Below are positions 34,722 to 43,913 of a stretch of DNA of 64,000 nucleotides, one piece after another. A program made the position numbers and the translations under genes. The DNA lies in contig NZ_UHIL01000002.1 of the NCBI RefSeq assembly GCF_900460535.1, positions 744,001 to 808,000 of the forward strand. Direction: 5' to 3'. Under the pieces are notes generated by a model. It saw nothing but the letters and a program-made list of their open reading frames with translations. It searched no databases and was not told the origin of the DNA. Positions within the stretch are counted from its first letter, which is position 1. Every line of letters begins with the position of its first letter. The stretch is from Vibrio parahaemolyticus (GTDB taxonomy: Bacteria; Pseudomonadota; Gammaproteobacteria; Enterobacterales; Vibrionaceae).

Positions 34722-35747
34722 TTAGCGGAGTAGGGCTTTTTTCAGTGGAGATGCCTCAATTGCCCTTACCAGCAACAAGGTCACGACGAGAGTGGCAGGA
34801 AACAAGAAGGCATCTTTTGCTAAGTCTTGTAATCCTAAAAAGCCCGCTATGTTCATCATGACAATAATGACCAACAGATGGCTCACGTAAACGCCTAAAA
34901 CACTTGGGGCCCACTTAAATACCCATGACATGTTGCCAAAATTAGGATGAACTAACAGCCACATGAACACGCCGAGCGACCAAATGACGGTACCAAACAA
35001 GAAGTCATTAGAGTTGAAGGCCACATCGTACTGCATCAACCAGTAGGCTTCACCAAAGTGCAGAGCCATACCGAGGAGAATCAGGCGAATGGTGTTGTTG
35101 CGTGACCAAAGCCACTGTTTTTCTCGAATCAAGTAGCCAAATACCACAAGTAAGGTACTGAAAAATGGCCCATTACGAGTGAAAAACGGAGCAGGTAAAT
35201 CGGTGAGAGGTGCATAGCTGCCTGCCAAAACACCATAGACGTAAAGCAGCACAGTTGTTGGAAGCAGTAACTGAGCCATGCCAGTTCGAACTAAGCAGGC
35301 GATGATAGCGACCGCAATCACCAATGCTGGAATAAACCACAGGTGGACAAGCCCGCCTTCTAGTAATGAATTCAGTGGTGCAGACGCTAAGTATCCCCAG
35401 TAGCCTTGTCGTTCGGCAAGGTATCCCGCTTCTGCTACGACTTGCCATTGGAACGGCATGAGTAAGCTGATCACGCTCCAAACCAACCAAATTTTCATTA
35501 GAGGTTTCGCATAGTTGACTAAAGTTTCGAGTGGATTGCTGCTCAGCTTAGGTTGGATAAGGTAACCAGAAATAAGGAAAAAAAGCGGAACCGCAAAACG
35601 AGCGAGCTGATTAAGAAGATAACCGACCCAAGGTACGCCATCCCACTGCCAATAAGTGAGGGCCATTTGGCAATGCAGCCCGACAATTGCCACCATGGCA
35701 ATGATGCGTGCAAATTCTAAACTGGCTATTTTTCGGTTTGTCGCCAT
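34722..35747 (-). CDS. Acyltransferase family 3 membrane protein
   Basis: The 341-residue polytopic protein has about ten membrane segments and the acyltransferase-3 features: LEFARIIAMVAIVGLHC with the catalytic His in the first helix, FAVPLFFLISGYLI, and VHLWFIPALVIAVAII. WecH (enterobacterial common antigen O-acetyltransferase) is a relative of similar length, but no polysaccharide genes lie nearby and the acceptor is unknown. It is divergent from the TetR gene by about 250 bp. Confidence 0.9.
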   Translation of the reverse strand: MATNRKIASLEFARIIAMVAIVGLHCQMALTYWQWDGVPWVGYLLNQLARFAVPLFFLISGYLIQPKLSSNPLETLVNYAKPLMKIWLVWSVISLLMPFQWQVVAEAGYLAERQGYWGYLASAPLNSLLEGGLVHLWFIPALVIAVAIIACLVRTGMAQLLLPTTVLLYVYGVLAGSYAPLTDLPAPFFTRNGPFFSTLLVVFGYLIREKQWLWSRNNTIRLILLGMALHFGEAYWLMQYDVAFNSNDFLFGTVIWSLGVFMWLLVHPNFGNMSWVFKWAPSVLGVYVSHLLVIIVMMNIAGFLGLQDLAKDAFLFPATLVVTLLLVRAIEASPLKKALLR

Positions 35748-35974
35748 ACGTTACTTACCTAAATGAATAAAAAACTTCAGCGAAAGTAACAGTTCGCGAC
35801 GCACTTCATGCATGAAAAAATCAACACATTGCAGCTTGAACCTTAGCAATGTCTGAATTTAAGACTCACTTCAAACTTCTTGATTCCGCATCTATTAACC
35901 CACTCAATAGGTCGATCTTAGCAAGAAAATAATATGGATAGATGGTTAGACCAGTTAACTCTTCATTGCAAAAA

Positions 35975-35988
35975 AGAACGACCGTGCT
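35975..35988. promoter_or_regulatory. Candidate TetR operator upstream of its own gene
   Basis: AGAACGACCGTGCT lies 13 bp before the TetR start. A near-identical AGCACGACCGTTCT precedes the next gene at 36661. Both fit AGnACG-AC-CGTnCT, a near-perfect palindrome. Confidence 0.65.
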
Positions 35989-36000
35989 AAAACTACAGTT

Positions 36001-36591
36001 ATGAAAAAAGGAAAAGTAACGAAAGAGTTCATTCTGCAGCGCGCATTTGAAATTGCCAGTGAAGACGGCTTAGAAAGCCTCACCATTGGCGAACTAGCGA
36101 AGCAGTGTGGCATGTCCAAAAGTGGTCTGTTTGCTCACTTTAATTCCAAGTTGAATTTGCAGCTTTCCGTGCTTGAGTACGCAAACCAAGTGTTTGCTGA
36201 AAGAGTGATTGAACCTGCACGCGGGCTTGGTGATGGCAATATTGAGCGGAAAATCCGAGGGTTGTTGGATTCTTGGATGACGTGGAACCATTCATTTCAA
36301 GGCAGCTGTATGTTCCTTGATGCGTGGAATGATGCCGCAGACAAAAATTGTCCGTTACAAGCGGCATTACGTAAAGCGATTGATACTTGGTTAAGTTATC
36401 TAGAAATTCAAATTGCGAAAGGCAAAGAAAACCAAGAGTTTATAAGCGACTTAGATACTCGTCAGGCGACGTTCGATTTATACGGGCAGTACCTGAGCGC
36501 GCATGTTTTCTATTCGATCAAAGGTGAGGAAGAGAGCTTACGCTTATTTTGGCAAGGCATCGACAACTTGCTTGCTCGATGGAGAGGTTAA
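36001..36591 (+). CDS. TetR family transcriptional regulator
   Basis: The 196-residue regulator has the N-terminal helix-turn-helix FILQRAFEIASEDGLESLTIGELAKQCGMSKSGLFAHFNSKLNLQLSVLE-like region and a TetR_C domain with GSCMFLDAWNDAADK, a pattern seen in the YjdC/RutR-like group. No good Shine-Dalgarno sequence is seen (the ATG follows CTACAGTT), so weak translation is likely. The matching palindromes before this gene and before the hydrolase gene suggest it represses both itself and the hydrolase. Confidence 0.92.
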   Translation: MKKGKVTKEFILQRAFEIASEDGLESLTIGELAKQCGMSKSGLFAHFNSKLNLQLSVLEYANQVFAERVIEPARGLGDGNIERKIRGLLDSWMTWNHSFQGSCMFLDAWNDAADKNCPLQAALRKAIDTWLSYLEIQIAKGKENQEFISDLDTRQATFDLYGQYLSAHVFYSIKGEEESLRLFWQGIDNLLARWRG

Positions 36592-36621
36592 CACCGTCTA
36601 CGGGTAACGAAGATTCATTTT

Positions 36622-36648
36622 AAAGAGCGACAGAGTTCGCTCTTTCTT
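36622..36648 (+). terminator. Terminator after the TetR gene
   Basis: AAAGAGCG pairs with CGCTCTTT around a short loop, followed by CTTAT. It separates the TetR gene from the hydrolase promoter. Confidence 0.65.
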
Positions 36649-36660
36649 ATCAGCATAAAA

Positions 36661-36674
36661 AGCACGACCGTTCT
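36661..36674. promoter_or_regulatory. Candidate TetR operator upstream of the hydrolase gene
   Basis: AGCACGACCGTTCT is the second copy of the palindrome found at 35975. It lies 37 bp before the hydrolase start, in promoter position (an AT-rich TATTTTTGCTAAG follows). Confidence 0.65.
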
Positions 36675-36711
36675 ATTTTTGCTAAGTGTGCTGATAACTA
36701 AGGAAAAGATC

Positions 36712-37569
36712 ATGAGTGAGAAAATCTATTTTAATACCTCGCAGCGTTTTAGTGTGAAGCGCAGTCTCGTCAACATCAGTACCCGCTTGCACCACACATT
36801 GGCCCCATCGCATGCGAAGAAAACGGCGCGAAAACTGCTGCTTACTCCAGCGCGTACGCAACCAAAAAATGCGGAGCCACAAGGATTAGTTAAAGCAGAA
36901 ATCCAAGGGCACACTGGGGCTATCAAAACGTATTCGTTGGGTCAGGGGCCTGTGTGGGTTCTGACTCATGGTTGGTCGGGCACGGCGAGCCAGTTTTATC
37001 CGTTGATGGAACATATCGCGGCTTGTGGATTTACTGCGTTGGCTTACGATCATCCAGCACATGGTGAAAGTGATGGTCAATATGGTCATATTCCGGGCTT
37101 TGTGCGTGGCTTGGAAGAGGTTCTCGACTCGGTAGAAGAAGGCGTCGCCGGATTGGTTGGACATAGTATGGGAACGGCGTCTGCACTTGAGTGCCGTCAT
37201 CATAAGTTGGAAAACAAGCCACTGCTATTGATTGCGCCAGTGTTGAATTACGTAGAGAACTTGTTTGGCAGCATTGCGCGTTCTGGCTATTCAATGAAAC
37301 TGTTCAAAGCGGTGGTATCGGAAGTGGAAGATCAGTATGGCTACCCATTGCAATCGATCGACCCTCTGAAGCGACTCTCGGAGCGAGCTGCACCCACGAT
37401 CATCGTGCATGATGAGCAAGATAAATTCACTAAACACAGCATTTCCGCTCAAGCCGCTGACGAGATTGAAAATGTTGAGTTGGTGACAACACAAGGTCAA
37501 GGCCATGGGCGAGTCATGAAGTGTGAGCAAGTATTTAGCAGCTTCGACCGCTTGATTGAACGCGTGTAG
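36712..37569 (+). CDS. Alpha/beta hydrolase
   Basis: The start at 36712 has AAGGAAAAG upstream. The 285-residue protein contains VLTHGWSGTASQFYPLM with the oxyanion-hole region, FTALAYDHPAHGESDG, the nucleophile elbow GLVGHSMGTASALE (Ser), an Asp in IIVHDEQDKFTKH and a final His in GQGHGRVMKCE, completing the catalytic triad. There is no signal peptide. It probably hydrolyses a small ester, amide or thioester. It appears to be controlled by the TetR protein encoded just upstream. Confidence 0.9.
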   Translation: MSEKIYFNTSQRFSVKRSLVNISTRLHHTLAPSHAKKTARKLLLTPARTQPKNAEPQGLVKAEIQGHTGAIKTYSLGQGPVWVLTHGWSGTASQFYPLMEHIAACGFTALAYDHPAHGESDGQYGHIPGFVRGLEEVLDSVEEGVAGLVGHSMGTASALECRHHKLENKPLLLIAPVLNYVENLFGSIARSGYSMKLFKAVVSEVEDQYGYPLQSIDPLKRLSERAAPTIIVHDEQDKFTKHSISAQAADEIENVELVTTQGQGHGRVMKCEQVFSSFDRLIERV

Positions 37570-37606
37570 TTATTGGCTTAATGATGTTTAATCACAATGA
37601 AAAAAG

Positions 37607-37632
37607 AAAGGACAGCCGGGGGCTGTCCTTTT
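37607..37632. terminator. Terminator between the hydrolase and chiA genes
   Basis: AAAGGACAGCC pairs with GGCTGTCCTTT around GGG, with T runs in both directions between convergent genes. Confidence 0.92.
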
Positions 37633-37680
37633 TCGTTTTTAGCTTCTGTGAGTGCAAGGTTTACACTCAGAATGTTAGGC

Positions 37681-40227
37681 TTAGTTACAGTTAGCTACGC
37701 CAACTTCTTTCCATACACCCCATTCGCCAGACTTGCTTGGATCGTCACCCTGAGTCCACCATTTCGCTTCCCACGTTTTACCTGCGTGAGTCACTTGGTT
37801 GCCACCTGTGTACACTGCGCTCGCATCCCATGCGTTGTCACAAGTACCTGGGTTTGGATCGGTTGTGTGCTGTGCAACAACCACTGTCGCGCTTGCCGAT
37901 GAAGACGCTTTACCGTCGCTCACACTTACAGTGAAACTTAGGCTTGTGTCTTGCGGGTATTCCGCAGCAGTGAACGTCACTTTAGAGCCGTTTACCGTTG
38001 CGTTCAGACCTTGAGGCAGAGTCCAGTTGAAAGTAAGAGTATCGTTGTCTGCATCGCTAGACGCAGATGCATCTACAACCACAACGTCACCAGTATTTGC
38101 TGTTGCTGGAGCAACAACTTGCGCTACTGGTGCGTTGTTCACTGGGTCAACCACACCTGCTGGCTTCACAGTTACTACAACAAGGTCAGATGCTGTTGCT
38201 CCTTCGTTGTCAGTCACTGTCAGCTTGAAGGTTAATTGCTCTTCAACAGTAACTTCTGCTGCATCAAAGCTTGCTTTCGCTGTGTTTGCGCCTGCTAGTA
38301 CCACTGCTGTACCAGATACTTGTTCCCACACGTAACTCGCGATAGTGCCGTCAGAGTCTTTCGATAGGCTACCATCTAGAACCACACTTGCAGGGCCAGT
38401 TACCGATTGATCTGCGCCAGCTGCTGCGGTTGGTTTACGGTTTGGTTGAGGAACCACACCGCCAGCCATACCTTCGTGCATTGCGTTGAGAATGTCGCCG
38501 TTATCCGCGTCGATTTCCCAAGAGAATAGACCCGCAAGACCTAGAGATTTCGCGTAGCTACCTTTTGCTAGCACTGAGCGATGGTCATCAAATGTGATCA
38601 ACTCACCCGTTGTACGGTTCCATACCCATGGTGCTTCAGCTTGTGCATCGTAGCCGTACTCGAAGCCGTTAATGCCAGTGTTGTTTGCACCTAGCATGAA
38701 TGACTTAATGCCTTTGTAGTCGATTACGCCATCTTCCCAAACACCTTGTGCAGTGCTGCCTTTTAGTTTACCTGTCGCAGTACCTGTCATTGGGTCATTT
38801 GGATCTGTGAGTGTATCTGGTGTTACGCCTTCCCAGCCACGGCCGTACATTGCAGTACCAAGGACTAGCTTGTTCGCAGGAACGCCTTGAGCAAGAAGAA
38901 GTTGGATACCGTTATCTGCTGTATACGCAGGGCCTTTGTAAGCTTCGCCGTTTTCATCTACGCCGCTGCCGTCACATTGGCCAGGGCGCATGAACGAACC
39001 ACAGTAAAGCGCAGTTTGGTGACCAGGAACGTTGTTCCAGCCGCCGTAGAAGTCGTAAGTCATCGCGAAGATGTAGTCCATGTATTGAACGGCATCTGCG
39101 TAGTTTACGTCTTCAATCTTGTCATAGCCGACACCGATTGCTGAAGTTAGCTCGTAAGTACGGCCAGTTTCTGCTTCTAGCTCATCTAGCATTGCGCGCA
39201 GTTCACGCATCAATGCAACGTAAGCTGGACCATCGTTTACTGGGTCGCCTTTATCTGCTGCAGCACCGCCACCACCAGGGAATTCCCAGTCAATATCTAC
39301 ACCATCGTAGAATTTCCAAGTTTTCAGGAATTTCTTAACCGATGCCACGAATGTGTCGCGGTTCGCTTTATTAACGAAATCGTAGAATGGGTCAGACAGT
39401 GTCCAGCCACCGATAGATGGGATGATTTTTAGATCAGGGTTACGTTGTTTCAATGCCATTAGCATTGCGTAGTTACCCTTGATAGGCGTGCTGTACTCGT
39501 GGCCAGCTTGCGGGAAGCTCTTCTGGTAAGCAGCCCATGGGTCATGGATTACCACTTCGTAATCAGGCACACCGCGACATGCAGTTTGAAGAGCGTTAAA
39601 GCTGTTACCACCAACAGACTTAACAGATTCGTTTGGACCACAGATTGGAATAAAGCCGTAAAGGATGTGAGTTAAGTTGTCGGCTGGCATGTTGTCTACG
39701 GTGTAGTTACGACCATAGATGCCCCATTCAACAAAGTACGTACCCATCACGACGCTAGGGTCGGTGTTGTATGTTTTGTTGTTTGGATCAACGTTCATCG
39801 TTAGTGGCTTCAAGTGAGAGCCATCTGTATCCGCGATGGTGATTTCTGCAGGAGCACTTTTCGAACAGCCTGTAGCATCACACGCTTCAATTTCCATTTG
39901 GTACAAGCCGCCTTGGCCGTAATCAAATGTTGCTGTGGTTTGGCCGCCAGTGATAGCGCCTGTTGCGACTTTTACGCCATCAAAATAGATGTTGTAAGTG
40001 TCGCCAGGTGTACCGCTCCACTGGTTGAATTTAACGGTGATTTTAGCTTGGTCATGGTATTTCACCATGTCGTAGTAGCCAGATGTGGTTTCCATAGCCA
40101 GTTCAATTTTAGAAAATTGAAGGTTATTAGAACCGTACATATCGACACTTGGTGCGGTCGGAGCTGCGACTGCAGCACCTGATAGCGCTAAAGCAACCCC
40201 AGCTGCACATAGGTTAAATCGAATCAT
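37681..40227 (-). CDS. chiA: Secreted chitinase A, GH18
   Basis: The start at 40227 gives MIRFNLCAAGVALALSGAAVA, a signal peptide like that of V. harveyi chitinase A; the frame runs nine codons further without support. The 848-residue enzyme has an N-terminal ChiN-type domain (about 22-138), then the GH18 catalytic domain with FYDGVDIDWEFPGGG (Glu is the proton donor) and MTYDFYGGW. PKD/Ig-like modules follow (RKPTAAAGADQSVTG...; NAPVAQVVAPATANTG...), and a C-terminal chitin-binding module of CBM5/12 type (WDASAVYTGGNQVTHAGKTWEAKWWTQG). It cuts chitin to chitooligosaccharides outside the cell. Codons are highly biased, indicating strong expression. Confidence 0.97.
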   Translation of the reverse strand: MIRFNLCAAGVALALSGAAVAAPTAPSVDMYGSNNLQFSKIELAMETTSGYYDMVKYHDQAKITVKFNQWSGTPGDTYNIYFDGVKVATGAITGGQTTATFDYGQGGLYQMEIEACDATGCSKSAPAEITIADTDGSHLKPLTMNVDPNNKTYNTDPSVVMGTYFVEWGIYGRNYTVDNMPADNLTHILYGFIPICGPNESVKSVGGNSFNALQTACRGVPDYEVVIHDPWAAYQKSFPQAGHEYSTPIKGNYAMLMALKQRNPDLKIIPSIGGWTLSDPFYDFVNKANRDTFVASVKKFLKTWKFYDGVDIDWEFPGGGGAAADKGDPVNDGPAYVALMRELRAMLDELEAETGRTYELTSAIGVGYDKIEDVNYADAVQYMDYIFAMTYDFYGGWNNVPGHQTALYCGSFMRPGQCDGSGVDENGEAYKGPAYTADNGIQLLLAQGVPANKLVLGTAMYGRGWEGVTPDTLTDPNDPMTGTATGKLKGSTAQGVWEDGVIDYKGIKSFMLGANNTGINGFEYGYDAQAEAPWVWNRTTGELITFDDHRSVLAKGSYAKSLGLAGLFSWEIDADNGDILNAMHEGMAGGVVPQPNRKPTAAAGADQSVTGPASVVLDGSLSKDSDGTIASYVWEQVSGTAVVLAGANTAKASFDAAEVTVEEQLTFKLTVTDNEGATASDLVVVTVKPAGVVDPVNNAPVAQVVAPATANTGDVVVVDASASSDADNDTLTFNWTLPQGLNATVNGSKVTFTAAEYPQDTSLSFTVSVSDGKASSSASATVVVAQHTTDPNPGTCDNAWDASAVYTGGNQVTHAGKTWEAKWWTQGDDPSKSGEWGVWKEVGVANCN

Positions 40228-40596
40228 AACTTCTCTCTCAATCCTTGGATTCATGTTCTTTCGTGAACATAAGCTGCTCTTGCACCAGATTAGATGATCA
40301 GATTTACACCACGTGCAAAAGCATCACACTCAGCATTTCAGAGAGTTTTTTTTCGTCAAAAAAAATTAAAACGGTTTTCGAGTCACATGAGAGAACTTAA
40401 ATAAAACCCACACTCTGTTACACGGAAAATGTAAGACTGAGTCAATAATTTATAAATATTTGGCAGGAATTAAATTAATTGTTTACTCAATTTTGGTGGG
40501 TATAAATGCGACGAATATCTTATTTGATTGTTTATTAAGGTTTTATTTCATCGCGTAGAAGTGCCTTAGGACGGTAAAATAGTGGTAAAAAACGTG
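40228..40596. other. chiA upstream region with possible CRP site
   Basis: This 369-bp gap has no gene. On the minus strand TGTGATGCTTTTGCAC (40313-40328) resembles a CRP site with one good half, about 90 bp before the chiA start, which would fit carbon control of chitin use. AT tracts (around 40347-40372) follow. I see no terminator for the DUF2850 gene. Confidence 0.35.
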
Positions 40597-41100
40597 CTAG
40601 TCGCGACTGAAATGTTCACTCAGTGCGGCTCGTCGTTTTGATGCTGCGCCCACTTCTGAACCTTGAACAGTATGCTCAAATCCCTTTCGAATGAATCGCT
40701 GATCTGGGATTCGAGGTTCAATTCGGCGTATTTGTGGTGACAGGTGAGAGCCAGAAAGTTGATACGCGGTTTCACCTAATCCGGTATTTAAGGTGATGAC
40801 TTTGCCATCAAACGCAAATTCCGTCGTGATCAAACGATGATTTCGATACACCCCATCGGATGTAAAAATAAGGCGTTCGGTTTGATAAGGTGGAGCACCA
40901 ATTTCGATCCACTCACCATAGACGTGTTCGGGGTTGATGTAATCTTGGTAGGAGACGTGGAGCTGATAAGCGAAAAAAGCCACCAAACTGCAGACAAAAA
41001 TAACGAACGCACTTTTTACCATCTTAAGCTGGTGTCGAGCCCAAAATGAAAGTTGCGGTTCTTTATCTTGTTTCCTTTTCCTGCGAGCGGGTATGGCCAT
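40597..41100 (-). CDS. DUF2850 family membrane-anchored protein
   Basis: The 167-residue protein has a basic N terminus (MAIPARRKRKQDKEP), one membrane segment (MVKSAFVIFVCSLVAFFAYQL) and a periplasmic domain (HVYGEWIEIGAPPYQTERLIFTSDGVYRNHRLITTEFAFDG) that I recognise as DUF2850, a Vibrio-centred family without known function. It is upstream of chiA on the same strand but separated by 370 bp, so they are probably independent. Confidence 0.82.
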   Translation of the reverse strand: MAIPARRKRKQDKEPQLSFWARHQLKMVKSAFVIFVCSLVAFFAYQLHVSYQDYINPEHVYGEWIEIGAPPYQTERLIFTSDGVYRNHRLITTEFAFDGKVITLNTGLGETAYQLSGSHLSPQIRRIEPRIPDQRFIRKGFEHTVQGSEVGAASKRRAALSEHFSRD

Positions 41101-41424
41101 GAGTACTCTTATCGTCCTTTTTTAATATGGTGGAAACCTTCCGCACTAAAAACAAACAATCTCGCCGTTGCGACCCAGAAACTATGATCTAATGTCCACT
41201 TTTACAATCGGATACACTATTACTGATTGATTTGTCGTTAATGATTGACTCCTTAGTGATTAAGAATGGACTGCAAATTTCGAATTATTCTTTCCTGTTG
41301 CGTTAGCCAAATTCTGTGCTGATTAACTGAGTTCTCAATTCGGTAGAATCTCTGTGCTTTAAAGGCTTGAGTCGCAGAAAAAAACAGGGTAAAAAAGAGC
41401 GGACTTTTGATAAGGAAACCAATA
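41101..41424. other. Intergenic promoter region, no gene seen
   Basis: This 324-bp gap separates divergent genes. It contains AT-rich promoter-like sequence but no convincing reading frame, RNA or repeat. Confidence 0.5.
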
Positions 41425-41709
41425 ATGAGTATTAAGGAAAATAGCTATTTTGCAGGTGGTGTAAAGTCACTAGGTTTTAACCAGCACGGACAGGATGTTA
41501 GTGTCGGTGTGATGCTTCCGGGCGAGTACACATTTGGTACGCAGGCTCCTGAGCGCATGACAGTCGTTAAAGGTGCTCTCGTGGTGAAACGCGTAGGTGA
41601 AGCCGATTGGACAACCTACAGCAGCGGTGAGTCGTTTGATGTTGAAGGTAACTCATCTTTTGAGCTGCAAGTGAAAGACGCAACGGCTTACTTGTGCGAA
41701 TACCTATAA
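41425..41709 (+). CDS. ppnP: Pyrimidine/purine nucleoside phosphorylase
   Basis: The start at 41425 follows AAGGAAACC; the frame extends six codons upstream. The 94-residue cupin-fold protein matches PpnP (YaiE, DUF1255): ENSYFAGGVKSLGF, GVMLPGEYTFGTQAPERMTVV, GESFDVEGNSSFELQV and the terminal YLCEYL. The E. coli protein is also 94 residues and phosphorolyses a wide range of nucleosides to base and ribose-1-phosphate. Confidence 0.95.
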   Translation: MSIKENSYFAGGVKSLGFNQHGQDVSVGVMLPGEYTFGTQAPERMTVVKGALVVKRVGEADWTTYSSGESFDVEGNSSFELQVKDATAYLCEYL

Positions 41710-41733
41710 TCGGTACAAATGCTGAATTGCTTT

Positions 41734-41757
41734 AAGCCACCTTCGGGTGGCTTTTTT
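41734..41757 (+). terminator. Terminator after ppnP
   Basis: AAGCCACC-TTCG-GGTGGCTT followed by TTTT; a classic UUCG tetraloop terminator. Confidence 0.92.
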
Positions 41758-41879
41758 AGTTGCGTAATTTCCTTGAACTGGCGCACGAGATATCGCTTAG
41801 AATTCGGTATCTTGGCGCTATTTATGCGCAACTGTGTATATACTTAGTATAAGTACACCCATCAACCAAGGAGGAAGTG

Positions 41880-42161
41880 ATGGCAGTACAACGTAAGCAT
41901 TCTGATCTCCCTCCTCGCTACGAAGCGAGCGATTTAACGAATGAACAGCGACACCGCTTTACTGAAGTAGCGAACGCGGCGCACAAAAGACGCAAGTTTT
42001 ACAAACAGGCGATAGAAAAAAGTTTGGTCGGAAAAATGAAGGAGCGAGCTTTTAAGCCAGTGATTGCACCACAACAAGGAAAACCAAGCCGGGCGCGTCA
42101 AGCCTTCTGGTTGATCGTGTTTTTAGCGCTTGGGTTGTGGGCGATGCACTTTTTTGCATAA
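41880..42161 (+). CDS. Small tail-anchored protein of unknown function
   Basis: AAGGAGGAAGTG immediately precedes the ATG at 41880, an excellent ribosome binding site. The 93-residue product is basic and hydrophilic (KHSDLPPRYEASDLTNEQRHRFTEVANAAHKRRKFYKQAIEK-like) until a single C-terminal membrane helix (AFWLIVFLALGLWAMHFFA) that ends the protein. This looks like a tail-anchored inner-membrane protein with a cytoplasmic head. I recognise no family. It is convergent with the diguanylate cyclase gene; an ACAGAGGC/GCCTCTGT hairpin (42173-42195) overlaps that gene's stop. Confidence 0.7.
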   Translation: MAVQRKHSDLPPRYEASDLTNEQRHRFTEVANAAHKRRKFYKQAIEKSLVGKMKERAFKPVIAPQQGKPSRARQAFWLIVFLALGLWAMHFFA

Positions 42162-42180
42162 TCGGGCGACTCACAGAGGC

Positions 42181-43338
42181 TTAGCACGCCTCTGTCATCT
42201 CAAGCATTGATTCTTGTTGTTTACGCAGCTCACCAGCATGAGAACAATGTTCGTAAAACGCGTACTGATTTTTACCCGTGTGTTTCGCGGCATACATCGC
42301 TTTGTCTGCGCAGCGGGTAAGCTCTGATAAATCGTTGGCGTCTTGTTTATAGATTGCGGCTCCTACGCTCATCGTCAGCTCATTATAGGTATCGTAGTTT
42401 TGATATCCCTTTGGGAACAAATTAACGATGCGATCCAAAATGCCATCTAGGTCTTGTTTACTGCGCACATCGTAAAGCATTAACACGAACTCATCGCCTG
42501 CGAAGCGCGCAATGGAGTAGTCATGTTTATCGGTTTTTCGGTCGCTGTTACGAATGCTTTTCTTCAATCGAGTTGCAAATGCTTTCAACACTTGGTCGCC
42601 AACATCGTGGCCATAGGTGTCGTTGATGTACTTAAAATTGTCGATATCGAGAAAAACTAACGCAGTGACACTGCGTTCGTCTGAGTGGTCAATGTCGTGC
42701 AGTTTTGCTCTAGCCCACGTTTCAAAGCTCCAACGATTCGCTAAGCCCGTCAGTTGGTCTAGGTAGGCCAACTCCTCAATCCCTTCTCGGTAAAGGGTTT
42801 GAATGTAGCTGACGACTTTTGCGTAGTAGTAGGAGAAGGTATGGCAGACAAAACTGATGGCTATCAAGGTGAACATGAATCGGCGTTCGATCATATCGCC
42901 AGTGGCAGGTAAGCCGTCTAAAAACGTAATGCCAAAGAAAACCAAAATCATGTAGGTAGCGCTAAAGAGTAAACCGACTTTGAACTCGTTAATCAAAATG
43001 ATGGTTGCGACGATGGGGTAGAGCCACAATAATTTTCCGGAGGGCGCATCATTAAAAAGAAGTAGTAATAACCCCTCAAACATGATGACGGCGCTGAGCA
43101 GTAAATCGGCATATTTGTGATGCCTTTGCACTTTTATGAGATAGCAAATCCCTAAGCAGGCGATGGCACTGAAGGCATGCAAAACGCTTAACCCCCAATG
43201 ATTTTCGAGCGATTGGACGATAGCGCCGTACACCAATAGTGTGGCGGCAATGCTAGAACACAGAAAAACGATTTTCTTTTTTCTCGTCGAGCGGATATCC
43301 GCCATTTCTTCTAGGCGAGCCCCGGCCAATGTCGACAT
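42181..43338 (-). CDS. Membrane diguanylate cyclase (GGDEF)
   Basis: The 385-residue protein has about six N-terminal membrane segments (residues 20-175) and a C-terminal GGDEF domain: LAYLDQLTGLANRWSFE, ALVFLDIDNFKYINDTYGHDVGDQVL and the active-site loop RFAGDEFVLML, an AGDEF variant that is still found in active enzymes. I do not see the RxxD inhibitory site at the usual place before it. It would make cyclic di-GMP in response to a signal sensed by the membrane part. The membrane region matches no sensor family I can name. Confidence 0.92.
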   Translation of the reverse strand: MSTLAGARLEEMADIRSTRKKKIVFLCSSIAATLLVYGAIVQSLENHWGLSVLHAFSAIACLGICYLIKVQRHHKYADLLLSAVIMFEGLLLLLFNDAPSGKLLWLYPIVATIILINEFKVGLLFSATYMILVFFGITFLDGLPATGDMIERRFMFTLIAISFVCHTFSYYYAKVVSYIQTLYREGIEELAYLDQLTGLANRWSFETWARAKLHDIDHSDERSVTALVFLDIDNFKYINDTYGHDVGDQVLKAFATRLKKSIRNSDRKTDKHDYSIARFAGDEFVLMLYDVRSKQDLDGILDRIVNLFPKGYQNYDTYNELTMSVGAAIYKQDANDLSELTRCADKAMYAAKHTGKNQYAFYEHCSHAGELRKQQESMLEMTEAC

Positions 43339-43762
43339 CTTCTATCCCTACTTAAATTGATATGTACGTCTATTCTAGGCGGTATTTTAGCGATAAATAG
43401 AATAACAAAATCGCCAAATGTGAACTTAGTCATGTTGCGAGGTGATTGAATCTTGTAAGGAATTTTCTGGGTGTGACGACGCCAAGGGTTTTGTTTATTA
43501 CGATATCTATCGATATGTTGTCTGCAATATGGTGATGACGGTTACAAAGTTACCTTGATGTGTGCACGTTGATAAATACAGATAATGCATAAAAACGGCT
43601 GTTGGTGAGTCGATTCTCAATTCGCTGAATGGCGTCATTTAACGGCGTTAAGCCAATTATCAACCGCGTACCTATTGAGCTCATTGTTCGTCAGTCGATG
43701 ATCTCTAAGCTCCGTCAATGAGTCGCGTGGGCTTGAAAAATCATTAGAAATATTTTCCTCAA

Positions 43763-43909
43763 ATGACAGGAATTATTGTTGTCGTTGTGACCAATCTCCG
43801 ACTAAAATCCGCGCTGAATCTCTGTTTCATCTCAAACGAATCCCGAATTACTTTTTATAGACTGCCTCACAGTTCTCTGCGAGGCAGTTTTAGTTGTTGG
43901 AAAGGTTAA
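43763..43909 (+). other. Upstream reading frame in the MATE leader, possible leader peptide
   Basis: A 48-codon frame starts with MTGIIVVVVTNLRLKS and ends with TAA at 43909, four bases before the MATE start codon. It runs through the terminator-like hairpin at 43861-43892. The run of Ile-Ile-Val-Val-Val-Val is like branched-chain leader peptides, but no clear ribosome binding site precedes it, so translation is unproven. The rest of the 43339-43762 interval shows only short palindromes (for example TTAACGGCGTTAA at 43640) and no gene. Confidence 0.3.
43861..43892 (+). terminator. Terminator-like hairpin in the MATE leader
   Basis: ACTGCCTC pairs with GAGGCAGT, with an inner CAG/CTG pair, followed by TTTAG. 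It lies 22 bp before the MATE start codon and there is no gene upstream that it would need to end, so attenuation of the pump gene is possible. Confidence 0.6.
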
Positions 43910-43913
43910 AAAC

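Noticed and set aside
37681..40227. Many open frames antisense to the chitinase gene
   Set aside because: They are shadows caused by the strong codon bias of chiA; none has a start site or recognisable domain.
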